Made by a program: the position numbers and the translations under genes. The notes below the pieces were generated by a model. The model was not told the DNA's origin, made no database searches, and was given only the letters and a program-made list of their open reading frames with translations. This document shows, in pieces, positions 1-8,362 of a stretch of DNA of 64,000 nt. Origin of the DNA: Clostridia bacterium (lineage in GTDB: Bacteria; Bacillota; Clostridia; Christensenellales; Borkfalkiaceae); contig JAFWXO010000025.1 in NCBI GenBank assembly GCA_017545865.1, forward strand, positions 27,273-91,272, written 5' to 3'. How positions within the stretch are numbered: position 1 is the stretch's first letter; each line of letters starts with the position of its first letter.

Positions 1-29
1 TATAGTTACAGTCAAAAATGGAGAAACTT

Positions 30-995
30 ATGAAGTTTTTGAAAAAATTAACGTTATTATTAACGCTTGCAGTATCCGTTTTCGCGCTTACCGCTTGTTC
101 GGCGAACACGCTTGCGGTTAACGGCTACCTTTGGTTTAACGATCCTTCGGTTTTCAACCCCAACTTTGTTGAAACTTCCGTTTATGACGTTAGCTTTGTA
201 AACCAAACCCCGTCAAACAGCACTAAGGTGGAAGTTGAAGGCTACTCTTTAAACGTTAAGTCAGGCGTGTACACAACCGTTTTAAAATCGTTTAGAAACC
301 CGCAAGGCTTGGGCGACTATTACGAATATACCACAAGCTTTACTCTCATTGCAGATTACGTTGTTCCGAGTCCCGAAAACGGCGTTTACGAAGTAATTGA
401 AGAAAGTTTTTCAACCAAAACGATTTTCAAATCGGACTTAACGCCCATTACGAGCGAAAAAAGTTACCAAAGTTCAATGTCTAACTACAAGTATTCTTAC
501 GTTATTGAATACTCTGGTAGCACGGCAACGGCATCTTTAAGAGAAAGCACTTTGGAAGATAAAAACGTTAACGAACAAACCTTTACTTTTAAAAAGTACA
601 ATAAGAAAGCGTATATCGATAACGATATTTTACTTCTCGCTCAAAGGCTTTTCAATATTGACGGATCGTTCACGAGAAGTTTCAAAACTGTTGACGTTTT
701 GAGTAATAAACTCCACAAAATGAATTCTTACGCTTATCTTAGGGATAAGAACTTAGACGTTAAAGATTTGGAAAATTACGTTTTAAACGGCGTTGACCTT
801 AAAGCGACAGAACCAACCGTTTCTTGCGCTCACGTTCAAATTGCAATCGCAGATACCTTTGCAGGCGCGCCTATCGAGTGTTACTACGCTCAAGATAGAA
901 ACACTCACCGCCACCGCCTTATCGAAACTTACACGACGTTTGGCTCGCTAGGATATTTAAAATTCCACTTATCAAACGTTACCGTAACTGAATAA
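30..995 (+). CDS. Putative lipoprotein, unknown function
   Basis: The protein has 321 residues. It opens with a lysine-rich start, a hydrophobic stretch and a lipobox-like LTAC at about residues 20-23, so it is probably exported and lipid-anchored. An in-frame ATG also lies at 18, but a GGAG at 20-23 sits six bases before the ATG at 30, which is the better start. The mature part is polar and Ser/Thr/Tyr-rich with no family I recognise. It converges on the spoIVFB-like gene, and a shared hairpin separates them. The promoter must lie outside the window. Confidence 0.7.
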   Translation: MKFLKKLTLLLTLAVSVFALTACSANTLAVNGYLWFNDPSVFNPNFVETSVYDVSFVNQTPSNSTKVEVEGYSLNVKSGVYTTVLKSFRNPQGLGDYYEYTTSFTLIADYVVPSPENGVYEVIEESFSTKTIFKSDLTPITSEKSYQSSMSNYKYSYVIEYSGSTATASLRESTLEDKNVNEQTFTFKKYNKKAYIDNDILLLAQRLFNIDGSFTRSFKTVDVLSNKLHKMNSYAYLRDKNLDVKDLENYVLNGVDLKATEPTVSCAHVQIAIADTFAGAPIECYYAQDRNTHRHRLIETYTTFGSLGYLKFHLSNVTVTE

Positions 996-998
996 AAT

Positions 999-1030
999 AA
1001 AAGTTCACGAAATTTCGTGAACTTTTTTTA
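999..1030. terminator. Bidirectional terminator hairpin
   Basis: A perfect inverted repeat (AAAGTTCACGAAA with its complement) is followed by a T-run on the plus strand and preceded by an A-rich run, so it can stop transcription from both convergent genes. It includes the stop codon of the reverse-strand gene. Confidence 0.85.
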
Positions 1031-1856
1031 TTGCCGTTTTTAAGTTTTCATATCCGCTTTGAGTGGAAAGCAAAAGGTATAGTTTTTCGCCTTTAATAAC
1101 CGTTTCGCCCCCGTTTGATAAAACGGCTATCTCATAATAGTTTTCGCCGTTTATAAGCGGATAAAGGGCTTTTACGGGCTCGTTCTCACTAACCGCAATT
1201 CTTTTAACCACTTTGGGCTTGGTTAGGGGTTTATAGGTAAGGTTTGAAAAGATTTTAATATACTCCCCGTCTTTACTCTTATAAAAAACGCCGATAAAAA
1301 TAAAGAGAGAGAAAAAGAGCAAAGTGTAATTTACGCTACTTAGCGCCGAATAGATAAAGAGCGAAAATAAACTTATAGCCAAAACCGCGCCGAGCGTTCT
1401 AACCACCTTTACCGCCGTTTTTCGCCTAAATTTAAGCGATAATAGCGAGAGCAAAAACCTACCGCCGTCAAGCGGATAGCACGGCAAAAGGTTTAATATA
1501 AACAAAGAAAGGTTTGCAAAAACAATCTCGTCGGTGAGCGCGTAAGTTACGGGGAAAACCCACCAAAGCGCCGTGAAAAACACGGCTACTAATAAATTTA
1601 CGAGCGGGCCTGCGAGTGAAACTTTCAACTCGTCTTTAAACGTAAGTTCCGTGGCGTTGCCTAAAAGGAGCGCGCCGTAAGGCATTAAAACGATTTTATT
1701 AAGGGCGTAACCGCGTTTTTCGGAAGCAACGTAATGCCCAAGTTCGTGAAGGAGCGCGGAAAGGGTGTATATTATAAAAGAAAATACTTTGCCCGTGAAA
1801 GCAAAGTATATTCCAAACAGTAAAAATAGCGGATGAATTTTAAATTTTAAAGCCAT
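1005..1856 (-). CDS. spoIVFB: Site-2 protease, SpoIVFB-like M50 metalloprotease
   Basis: This 283-residue polytopic membrane protein is an intramembrane zinc protease of family M50. The zinc motif HELGH lies at residues 37-41 in the second hydrophobic segment, and the third ligand is in NLLPCYPLDGG, with Asp130. Both fit the SpoIVFB subgroup, which in Bacillus cleaves pro-sigma-K in the mother cell. The C-terminal 80 residues are soluble and may be a CBS-like remnant. The start overlaps the end of the upstream SpoIVFA-like gene by 10 bases and no ribosome site of its own is seen, so translational coupling is likely. The pairing with an M23-like partner is the main reason for the SpoIVFB call over a generic M50 protease. 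Confidence 0.85.
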   Translation of the reverse strand: MALKFKIHPLFLLFGIYFAFTGKVFSFIIYTLSALLHELGHYVASEKRGYALNKIVLMPYGALLLGNATELTFKDELKVSLAGPLVNLLVAVFFTALWWVFPVTYALTDEIVFANLSLFILNLLPCYPLDGGRFLLSLLSLKFRRKTAVKVVRTLGAVLAISLFSLFIYSALSSVNYTLLFFSLFIFIGVFYKSKDGEYIKIFSNLTYKPLTKPKVVKRIAVSENEPVKALYPLINGENYYEIAVLSNGGETVIKGEKLYLLLSTQSGYENLKTAIKKVHEIS

Positions 1857-2605
1857 ACGATTTTATCGTCGTCAACGGTGTAACCTGTTAAAATAGAGTC
1901 ATTATCGAACATTGAAACGTAAGCCGTTTGTTCGCTGTAACCAACGGGAATAGTTGAGTAAACGTTATCGCCAACGCTTAAATAAACGCTTTCAAGCCCA
2001 CTTATAACGGAAGAAAAACTATCGCTGTGAGAAACGGTTAAAATATACTTTCCGTCTTCTTCGGTTAAACTTTCAACAACGCCGTCACACGGGGAATAAA
2101 CGCTACCTTTAGATATGGTCATAACGCCGTCAGACAAACTAACGTTTCCGCTCTTAGTTGGCGAAAGGGCGGTAAAATCGGAATAACTTCTTTCAATCTT
2201 AGCGTCGTTTTTAGCAAACACAGAACGCATAAGCCTGTTTATTCCGCTATTGTCAACGAAAATGTTGGTTAAGATTATGCCAACGATTAAAACGAAAATG
2301 GTTACCACTTGCATAGAAACCACGTCAAACCCCGTGTTTTTAATCTCTACTGAAGATTTGGGCTTTTCTTGTTTAACGCGCTTAACCTTTGGGGTTTTTG
2401 ATTTGAAAAAGTTCTTTTCCTTTAAAGATTTTAAAATGCTTTTTCGCTCGGGTTTTTGATTTTCAACGGTTTCGCACGACTGCAAATTAACTTTTTGGAT
2501 AACTTGTTTTTTAACGTCTTTTTTAGTTTTGCGAGTGGGTTTAAAAGTAACTTCGCTTGAATTTACTGGGATTTCAAGCATTTTTAAATATTCCATATCG
2601 TTCAT
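1847..2605 (-). CDS. spoIVFA: SpoIVFA-like membrane protein with degenerate M23 domain
   Basis: The protein has 252 residues. A basic, Lys-rich cytoplasmic N-terminus (1-95) is followed by one membrane segment (about 97-117) and an extracytoplasmic C-terminal lysostaphin-like (M23) fold (about 160-245, for example SPCDGVVESL). The catalytic HxH and zinc ligands of active M23 enzymes are not evident, as in SpoIVFA, which regulates and stabilises SpoIVFB. A good ribosome site (AAGGAG) precedes the start. The gene is directly upstream of, and overlaps, the M50 protease, matching the spoIVF operon order. A general M23-like membrane protein is the alternative, but the context supports SpoIVFA. Confidence 0.75.
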   Translation of the reverse strand: MNDMEYLKMLEIPVNSSEVTFKPTRKTKKDVKKQVIQKVNLQSCETVENQKPERKSILKSLKEKNFFKSKTPKVKRVKQEKPKSSVEIKNTGFDVVSMQVVTIFVLIVGIILTNIFVDNSGINRLMRSVFAKNDAKIERSYSDFTALSPTKSGNVSLSDGVMTISKGSVYSPCDGVVESLTEEDGKYILTVSHSDSFSSVISGLESVYLSVGDNVYSTIPVGYSEQTAYVSMFDNDSILTGYTVDDDKIVWL

Positions 2606-2728
2606 AAAAACTCTCCTTGATTTTTTGCTTGGTATATGATACGGAAAAATTTTCCATTTTAGAACTTTTTTTAAAATTTTTGCATAAATAACTTTAACCT
2701 GCCCACACTTATTTTCGGGAGGTAAAGT

Positions 2729-2839
2729 ATGAAGAACGTTAAAAATTCTAAAAACTCCAAGGCTTCAAGTTCTAAAGCGACTAATTCTACTAAGAATACC
2801 GCTAAAAATAGAGCTAAGGCTACTGAAGATTGTAAGTAA
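2729..2839 (+). CDS. 36-residue Lys/Asn/Ser-rich small protein
   Basis: This short gene starts at ATG 2729 behind a strong GGGAGG ribosome site at 2717-2723. The product is 36 residues made mostly of Lys, Asn, Ser, Thr and Ala, with KNSKNSK-type repeats and a final EDCK. It has no hydrophobic segment. Its stop codon overlaps the next start (TAATG), so the two micro-genes are co-translated. The composition is like small basic nucleic-acid-binding or spore-core proteins, and the gene lies beside the spoIVF pair, but I do not recognise a family and the role is unknown. Confidence 0.6.
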   Translation: MKNVKNSKNSKASSSKATNSTKNTAKNRAKATEDCK

Positions 2840-2949
2840 TGAGAAGAAAAAAGAAAAAGTTTGTTTCTTCATTTGATCCAAACGGATCGTACACGGGCAC
2901 AAGCGAAGATATTTTTGAAAAGCCCGTTCAAGATGCAGACGATTTATAA
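2839..2949 (+). CDS. 36-residue small protein with DPNGSYTG motif
   Basis: The gene starts in the stop codon of the preceding micro-gene (TAATG) and encodes 36 residues: a basic head (MRRKKKK), a central DPNGSYTG motif, and an acidic tail ending QDADDL. The segmented composition and tight coupling suggest a real, conserved small protein rather than chance. A strong terminator follows. Its function is unknown. The overlapping reverse-strand reading frame here is a shadow. Confidence 0.6.
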   Translation: MRRKKKKFVSSFDPNGSYTGTSEDIFEKPVQDADDL

Positions 2950-2963
2950 TAAAACTTACAATT

Positions 2964-2996
2964 AAAAAAAGGCTACCCAGTTGGGTAGCCTTTTTT
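2964..2996. terminator. Bidirectional terminator
   Basis: The stem GGCTACCCA / TGGGTAGCC is flanked by seven A and six T, so it can end both the micro-gene pair (plus) and the large lipoprotein gene (minus). Confidence 0.9.
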
Positions 2997-3008
2997 CGTG
3001 GTAGGTAT

Positions 3009-5795
3009 TTATGCTTTTTTAATTGAAGATCCGTCATAATAATAGAGATAACCTTCTCCATTTCCAGAGTGTATCGGATAATCTGCAGTAAAAGTAACAA
3101 CCGTATCAATAAAGTAAACTTTTCCATTAACTTCACATATACCGTGACCTTGTTTGTCGGAAATTTTTGTTTCCGCTTTAGTTAATAAGTTAACTTTATA
3201 TAAGCCAGATTTTCCACTCTTTTTAGAGCTGTAATATAAATTTGAACCTTTAACGTAGAATTCAGTTACGTCAACACCACTAATTAAAGTTTGTTCGTTA
3301 GTTCCATCTAACGCGCAACTCTTAATCGCATTAGTACTTCCATCGTAATAATAAATCGTTGAGTTGTAAAGTTCAATATTTATTGCTCTTAAATCAAGGC
3401 TGGTAGCCTCTTTATCGCCGATAGTATATTTATAAATCACTTGTTTGCCGATTTTCGGATTTATAACGAAATAGAAATCATTACCTATTTTTATAAGATT
3501 TTCTATACTTACGTTTTTGTCGTTGTAAATTTCAGTAACCACACCATCTTTATCCAACTTGCAAATATTATTTCCAGCAAGGCTAACTTTCGTATAGTAA
3601 ATATCAGTTCCTTCAAAAATAAGGTTTTCACATCTATCGGAATTGATTTTTACAATTTCGTTGGTTGTTAAATCTAACCTATTGAGCGCAAAGTTAGTTA
3701 AAACGTAGGAAGAATAGTACATATAGTTTCCATTAAACCATACGCCTGCAACGGAATCAGATAAAATCTTAACTTTTGACTTAGTTTGCGGATTGTATCT
3801 ATACAAGCAAGAAGCGTCAAGCACGTCAGTATAGTAGATATAGCCGTTATATTCTTTTACGATAGCATATCCCGTAGGAGTAGCAGATTCAACCACAAGT
3901 TCAAAATCTTCCATTAAATCAACTTCTTCTTCACTTGAAAGGTCATACGAATAGAAATGCTTATCGTTGAGCTTGTAATAATACAAGTTTTCGCCGTCAC
4001 TTGAAAGTGACGAGAAGGCATTATTTTCTGCAACTATTACTTTAGCGCCAGGTAAAGAACTATCGCTCGTTGCAAGAGCGCTAACTTTACAAATGTTTTT
4101 ACCGAATAAACTACCAGTTAACAAATCGTCGTTAACGTAATAAATATACGAGCCAACTTTAGTTAAATATTTACCAGAATCAGTAGTAAGTTTAATGCAC
4201 TTGTTAGAAGAAATAACGTATTTTCTTATAGCACTACCACCAAGTAAACCGTTTGTCGAATTAAAATATAACGTTCCGTTATCAATGATAATATATTCTA
4301 CTTTTTCGTCAAAAAGTTTTGCGCTAGTTCCGTTATTTGCATCAACGGAAATTTTTGACAACGCCTTTCCGTCAGATGCGTTTGCATAATAAATATAGCC
4401 GTCGTAATAGCAAAGGTATTGAGCCTTATCCGTAGTTAAACGGATGGGAGCATCACTACTACCGTCTAACGCTATTTTATAAATACCGTTTTGATCGGTG
4501 TTAAGAACTAAATTGTTGATTGCATAGTAAATGTAATCGCCGTCGGTAGTTAAATATTCGCCCTTAGTAGAGTAAAGATTGCTTGCTAACGTGCCGTTGA
4601 AACTCTTAATGTTTTTAGAGAATAAACTCGTGCTGTAATAATACATCGTTCCATCGCTACTAATCATATATTCGGGAACGTCATTATTAACTTTTGTAAC
4701 GCCGTTTGTCGTTACTTTATAAAGTTTGTTACCATCAAGGTTGTTTTGGAAATATACAACGCCGTTATTATAAACGCTATAAAGTTGTTCTTCGGTAGAT
4801 TTAATGGTAAGTTTTGCTGTTAAAGTTTTAGTAACGTAGTTTGCGCCAGAAATCGTTGCAACAACGCTATATTCGCCAACTTCAGTTACTTCGTCAACCG
4901 ATTCTCCGTTATAAGTATATGAAACTTCAGTTCCAGTAGGAATATTTCCAACAATGCTAATGCCGTGTGGTAAAGCGTCATACTCAACTGTTAAATCGTC
5001 AAACTCAATAGATTGCGTTATAGTCGCTTTGTTTATTACGAGAGTTGCAGTTAAAGTCTTATCGTTGTAATTTGCTTTTGAAACTACCGCTTTTACTTGA
5101 TAAGTTCCAGCGTTTACAACTGAACTAACGCTTTGATTATTATAAGTATAAACGACGTTTGCGCCAGTTGGAACACCCGCAACTTCTATTTTGCGAGATT
5201 GACCATCGTAAGTATAGGTTTCACCCGTTAAACTTAAACCGCTAAAATCTGCTTTGTTTATCACGAGAGTAGCCGTTAAAGTCTTAGTTTGATAACCTTC
5301 TTTTGACAAGGTTACGCTTGCGCCGTAAGTTCCTGCGTTTGTTGCTTTATTGTTAGTGTATTGAACGTTAGTTCCTTCAGGTATATTACCAACAACTTCA
5401 ATTTTGTGTTCACTTCCGTTGTAAGTTACAGTTTTATTATCAAACGATAAATCGCTAAACTGCAATAAAGCCGCCGCTTCAATAGTAAGCGTTGCATTTA
5501 ACGTTTTAGTGGTATACCCTTCCTTAGATAAAACCGCAGTTGCATTATACACGCCAACTTCCGTTGCTTTATTGTTAGTATATTGAACGTTAGTTCCTGC
5601 AGGTAAATTGCCTTCAACTAAAAGTTCATGTTCATTGCCATCGTAAGTTACCGTTTTACTTTCAAAAGTTATACCAGTAAATTCAGATAACGCGGGCGTT
5701 TCATCACTCGTGCCACCACCGCCACCGCAGGCAAACAAGAAACACGAAAGTGATACTGCAAATACTGCAACTAAAACCTGTTTAAGTTTTAACAT
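3009..5795 (-). CDS. Large lipoprotein: four MBG/Ig-like repeats plus DUF5050-like propeller
   Basis: The protein has 928 residues. The signal peptide ends in lipobox FACG (about 20-23) followed by a Gly run, so it is probably a surface lipoprotein. Residues about 36-330 hold four imperfect repeats of about 72 residues with the pattern TYDGxxH...GxNVxYTxN...G.Y...L.IxK, typical of MBG-type bacterial Ig-like domains used as stalks. Residues about 335-925 contain many short YYY or IYYxN motifs spaced about 45 residues apart, like the DUF5050 beta-propeller-like repeats. The start has a good AGGAG site. The gene stands alone between terminators. A surface binding or adhesion role is inferred; no catalytic motif is visible. 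Confidence 0.8.
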   Translation of the reverse strand: MLKLKQVLVAVFAVSLSCFLFACGGGGGTSDETPALSEFTGITFESKTVTYDGNEHELLVEGNLPAGTNVQYTNNKATEVGVYNATAVLSKEGYTTKTLNATLTIEAAALLQFSDLSFDNKTVTYNGSEHKIEVVGNIPEGTNVQYTNNKATNAGTYGASVTLSKEGYQTKTLTATLVINKADFSGLSLTGETYTYDGQSRKIEVAGVPTGANVVYTYNNQSVSSVVNAGTYQVKAVVSKANYNDKTLTATLVINKATITQSIEFDDLTVEYDALPHGISIVGNIPTGTEVSYTYNGESVDEVTEVGEYSVVATISGANYVTKTLTAKLTIKSTEEQLYSVYNNGVVYFQNNLDGNKLYKVTTNGVTKVNNDVPEYMISSDGTMYYYSTSLFSKNIKSFNGTLASNLYSTKGEYLTTDGDYIYYAINNLVLNTDQNGIYKIALDGSSDAPIRLTTDKAQYLCYYDGYIYYANASDGKALSKISVDANNGTSAKLFDEKVEYIIIDNGTLYFNSTNGLLGGSAIRKYVISSNKCIKLTTDSGKYLTKVGSYIYYVNDDLLTGSLFGKNICKVSALATSDSSLPGAKVIVAENNAFSSLSSDGENLYYYKLNDKHFYSYDLSSEEEVDLMEDFELVVESATPTGYAIVKEYNGYIYYTDVLDASCLYRYNPQTKSKVKILSDSVAGVWFNGNYMYYSSYVLTNFALNRLDLTTNEIVKINSDRCENLIFEGTDIYYTKVSLAGNNICKLDKDGVVTEIYNDKNVSIENLIKIGNDFYFVINPKIGKQVIYKYTIGDKEATSLDLRAINIELYNSTIYYYDGSTNAIKSCALDGTNEQTLISGVDVTEFYVKGSNLYYSSKKSGKSGLYKVNLLTKAETKISDKQGHGICEVNGKVYFIDTVVTFTADYPIHSGNGEGYLYYYDGSSIKKA

Positions 5796-5840
5796 AGCAT
5801 TTCTCCTTTTTATTTCATATTTTATGAGTTTTTATCATAG

Positions 5841-5865
5841 AGAAAACCTACAAAATAGGTTTTCT
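5841..5865. other. Hairpin between two reverse-strand genes
   Basis: A perfect inverted repeat AGAAAACCTA / TAGGTTTTCT with a 5-base loop lies just downstream of the small DUF4177-like gene. On the minus strand no clean T-run follows, so termination here is doubtful; it may instead process or protect RNA ends. Confidence 0.4.
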
Positions 5866-5868
5866 TAT

Positions 5869-6063
5869 TTAGTCTGCTTTTTGCTTGAATACTAATTTAT
5901 ACGAAAAGTCTTTAGAGTTAGTGTTAATTTCCGACATTGCAACTAACTCTAATCCAAGTTTTGCTTGGTCGTTTATAAATTTACCGAGTTCTTCATCTGC
6001 CTTGGCAATTTTTACGCTACCAAAAAGTCCTGCAAATATCGTATATGTTTTTACTACGTACAT
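5869..6063 (-). CDS. Small DUF4177-like protein
   Basis: The protein has 64 residues with a beta-alpha-beta look (MYVVKTYTIFAG, then a helix with GKFINDQAKLGLELVAMS, then a strand). This resembles the DUF4177 family of small soluble proteins, which share an LxxxxxxGWELVS-type core. It has a good ribosome site (AAGGAGAAATAAAATG) and lies downstream of an XRE membrane regulator on the same strand. Its function is unknown, and the assignment is by pattern only. Confidence 0.5.
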   Translation of the reverse strand: MYVVKTYTIFAGLFGSVKIAKADEELGKFINDQAKLGLELVAMSEINTNSKDFSYKLVFKQKAD

Positions 6064-6090
6064 TTTATTTCTCCTTTTTATTTTATATTT

Positions 6091-6864
6091 TTAAAACGTT
6101 TCCTTAAATAACCAGTACGCTTTTATCGGGAAAGATACCATTGCCATTAAGATTGCAAGAATCGTTCCGCCGATACCAACAACAAGACCGATTAAGAAAC
6201 TTGCTAACGGAGCAATTAAACATTTGTAAGCAAGGAAAAACAAAATACCGTTAACGTCGAGCGAGAAAATGATACCCGGCATATTGATTGACGCGCCCCA
6301 CGAGCCGATGAAAAAATCTTCAATAAAACAATCGTGACCAAGGTGCATACCGAACGCAAACGTTGCATACAAGACAACAAGTGCTGCTATCCACTCGCCC
6401 GTTAACATAATGAGAACGAATAACATAACGGCAACACCTAAAGAAATACCAAAACCTACTCTCAAGCCAACCTTTTCTTGCCTTTCAAGTTCCGCTTCGT
6501 AAGCGCGCTTTTTTGCTTCTTCTTTCTTTTGCGCGTCAATAATCGCTTGTTGTTTTTGGCGTTCTATTTTATTGAGTTCTTCACGAACGATTGCCGCAGT
6601 TTCTTCACCCGTGAGCGCGCTTCCATTTGATACGGTAACGGCGGTTTCTTCCGCTTGATTTCCGTCAGCCATCTTAATGAACTCATCCATAGTAATACCG
6701 AATATTTTGCATATATCCGCAAGCACGTCAATACTTGGTTGTGATAAATCGTTTTCCCACTTACTAACCGCTTGATAGGTAACGTTTAACGCGCTACCTA
6801 ATTCCGCCTGTGTCATACCGCGTTGTTTTCTAAGTGCGGTGATCGTTTTGCCATAATTCAACAT
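6091..6864 (-). CDS. XRE-family regulator with membrane segments
   Basis: The product has 257 residues when started at ATG 6864, which has AAGGAGA six bases upstream; a longer reading adds 20 residues but contains the -10 box. An XRE helix-turn-helix fills residues 1-65 (LRKQRGMTQAELGSAL, TYQAVSKWENDLSQPS). An acidic/coiled Gln/Glu/Lys-rich linker (about 95-125) and three or four hydrophobic segments follow. Such fusions may be membrane-tethered repressors. It is divergent from a second XRE gene across a 277-base region rich in GTTGA/TCAAC pentamers. Confidence 0.75.
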   Translation of the reverse strand: MLNYGKTITALRKQRGMTQAELGSALNVTYQAVSKWENDLSQPSIDVLADICKIFGITMDEFIKMADGNQAEETAVTVSNGSALTGEETAAIVREELNKIERQKQQAIIDAQKKEEAKKRAYEAELERQEKVGLRVGFGISLGVAVMLFVLIMLTGEWIAALVVLYATFAFGMHLGHDCFIEDFFIGSWGASINMPGIIFSLDVNGILFFLAYKCLIAPLASFLIGLVVGIGGTILAILMAMVSFPIKAYWLFKETF

Positions 6865-6904
6865 AAAAATCTCCTTCGTGAATTTTCGTACTTCCATTAT
6901 ATCG

Positions 6905-7141
6905 CAAAACGAAAATTTGTACACCCGTTTTTTCTCAACTGTTGGTAGAATTTACTATAATGGCGGTTGAATTTTGCGATTTTACCGAAAAAAACGGCTA
7001 AATCACCCAAAAATCAACTCAAAAAAACACTTAACTCCACAATCCGTTGAGCAACTGAAAGTTGAATTTATCACTCTCATAATAGTTCATATTTTATGAA
7101 TTGTCAACATTTATCGCGCATACGTGCGATATAATAATTAT
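6905..7141. promoter_or_regulatory. Divergent regulatory region between two XRE genes
   Basis: TATAAT-like -10 boxes in the same GCGATATAAT context occur near both ends, at about 6896-6905 (reverse) and 7126-7135 (forward). Between them GTTGA or its complement occurs at about 6935, 6966, 7014, 7046 and 7061, and there are inverted repeats TTCATATTTTATGAA (7087-7101) and ATCGC..GCGAT (7113-7130). They are good candidates for XRE repressor operators, but which protein binds which is not known. Confidence 0.5.
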
Positions 7142-7351
7142 ATGAAGGTATTTGGTGAAAGGGTAAAAGAGGCTTTAAAAAGCCAAGGTTTAACGCAAAA
7201 AGACTTTGCAAAAAGCATTAACGTGCAACCAACAACGCTTTGCGAGTGGTTAAACGGCAACAATGAACCATCTATGCAGGCGATTGTTGATATTGCTAAA
7301 TCGCTCAATTTATCTACCGACTATTTGCTCGGCATTAAAGAATACGACTAA
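7142..7351 (+). CDS. Small XRE-family DNA-binding protein
   Basis: This 69-residue protein consists almost wholly of one XRE helix-turn-helix (LTQKDFAKSINVQPTTLCEW, then a helix ending STDYLLGIKE), like phage or chromosomal Cro/CI-type repressors. No ribosome site precedes ATG 7142, but TATAAT at 7130-7135 puts the expected transcript start on the ATG itself, so the mRNA is probably leaderless. A GTG at 7124 is in frame but lies inside the promoter. It converges with the SipW-substrate gene and is divergent from the XRE membrane regulator. Confidence 0.75.
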   Translation: MKVFGERVKEALKSQGLTQKDFAKSINVQPTTLCEWLNGNNEPSMQAIVDIAKSLNLSTDYLLGIKEYD

Positions 7352-7354
7352 AAT

Positions 7355-7387
7355 AAAATTCCGTGGAATTTCCACGGAATTTTTTTG
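7355..7387. terminator. Bidirectional terminator
   Basis: The stem AATTCCGTGGAA / TTCCACGGAATT has an A-rich left flank and a T-run on the right and separates convergent genes. Confidence 0.9.
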
Positions 7388-8362
7388 TTAAGTTGATATT
7401 GTAAACTTAAAGTGTTCGGGCTCACCAACAGCTGAGTAAGTGAGTTTTAAATAGTATGTCGTTCGCGTTTGTAAATTAGTGTTGCTACTAATTTCCGTTC
7501 CATTGCTATTACAAATAACACCGCTAAGCCCAGGCGTAGTCGTTGAGAACACGTATTTACCCCTGCTTGGAACTTGGAATTTAAAATAAACCGTCTTTTC
7601 TTTATCAATGTTTTGAACGGTTATTTCCTTTCCTATAATTCCAGACTCAATCTCTACGGAATTGCCCATACTGTCGCCTTCAGAGAAGGTAGAAACGTCG
7701 TAAGTTCTGGTTTTGGTGGACTGCGAATTTCCCCAAGACCCGTTAGCGTAGTCGTAATAATAAATAGTTCTTGAATAACCTACGGTAACCTTATCTGCAA
7801 CGTAACCACCGTTTCCATCAGACTTAAACGTCGTGCGGTTAACGGGATAAATGTAAGTCGTTTCGTTAACAAATTCTTCTTCTGGAATAACGTAGTTGCC
7901 GTTTTCGTCAACGGCGTCAACGTCCACTCTCGTAGTGTAAAGTTCATAACCAGGGTTTCCGCTTACAAACTTTATAATAATCGTAAGGTCGGGGAAATCT
8001 TTAATGCCGAGTAATTCTCTAATTTGCGCGCCTTCGGAATTTGGGTCGTCTAACGCAAGTTCGTTAATGGTAAACCACGACCTATCTTGCCTTGCATCAA
8101 ATATTTCGTCAAGCGTGGTGCTATTAGGATTATCAAGCATTTTATTGACTTCTTTTATAAACCTATCAGCCAAAACGGCTTCGCCAAGCACCATTTCTTC
8201 GTCGCCTTCAACAAAGTGGAACACGTCCATACTCATTTTGACGCCTGAAGAATAATCGTGCGGATCTGCGCTGGCGTAATTCCATACGGCAAATACTCCC
8301 GTTGCAGAAGAAACGACGAGCAAGGCAGTAATCAAGAGCGCCATTTTTTTAACTACACTCAT
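7388..8362 (-). CDS. SipW-type secreted protein, unknown
   Basis: The protein has 324 residues. Its signal sequence (KKMALLITALLVVSSATGVF then AVWNYA) has the form of SipW-dependent substrates: a hydrophobic core, Gly-Val/Thr-Phe/Tyr-Ala, then Trp. The mature part is an extended, mostly beta, acidic sequence with a C-terminal 100-residue region that may be another beta domain (QVPSRGKYVFSTT, TYYLKLTYS). The start overlaps the stop of the signal peptidase gene (ATGA), so it is made with its likely processing enzyme. It probably forms or decorates a surface fibre, by analogy with TasA/TapA; the family was not confirmed. Confidence 0.65.
   Translation of the reverse strand: MSVVKKMALLITALLVVSSATGVFAVWNYASADPHDYSSGVKMSMDVFHFVEGDEEMVLGEAVLADRFIKEVNKMLDNPNSTTLDEIFDARQDRSWFTINELALDDPNSEGAQIRELLGIKDFPDLTIIIKFVSGNPGYELYTTRVDVDAVDENGNYVIPEEEFVNETTYIYPVNRTTFKSDGNGGYVADKVTVGYSRTIYYYDYANGSWGNSQSTKTRTYDVSTFSEGDSMGNSVEIESGIIGKEITVQNIDKEKTVYFKFQVPSRGKYVFSTTTPGLSGVICNSNGTEISSNTNLQTRTTYYLKLTYSAVGEPEHFKFTIST

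Noticed and set aside
2765-3136. Reverse-strand open frame overlapping the two micro-genes
   Set aside because: It has no ribosome site and overlaps the terminator and the micro-genes, which show better coding features.
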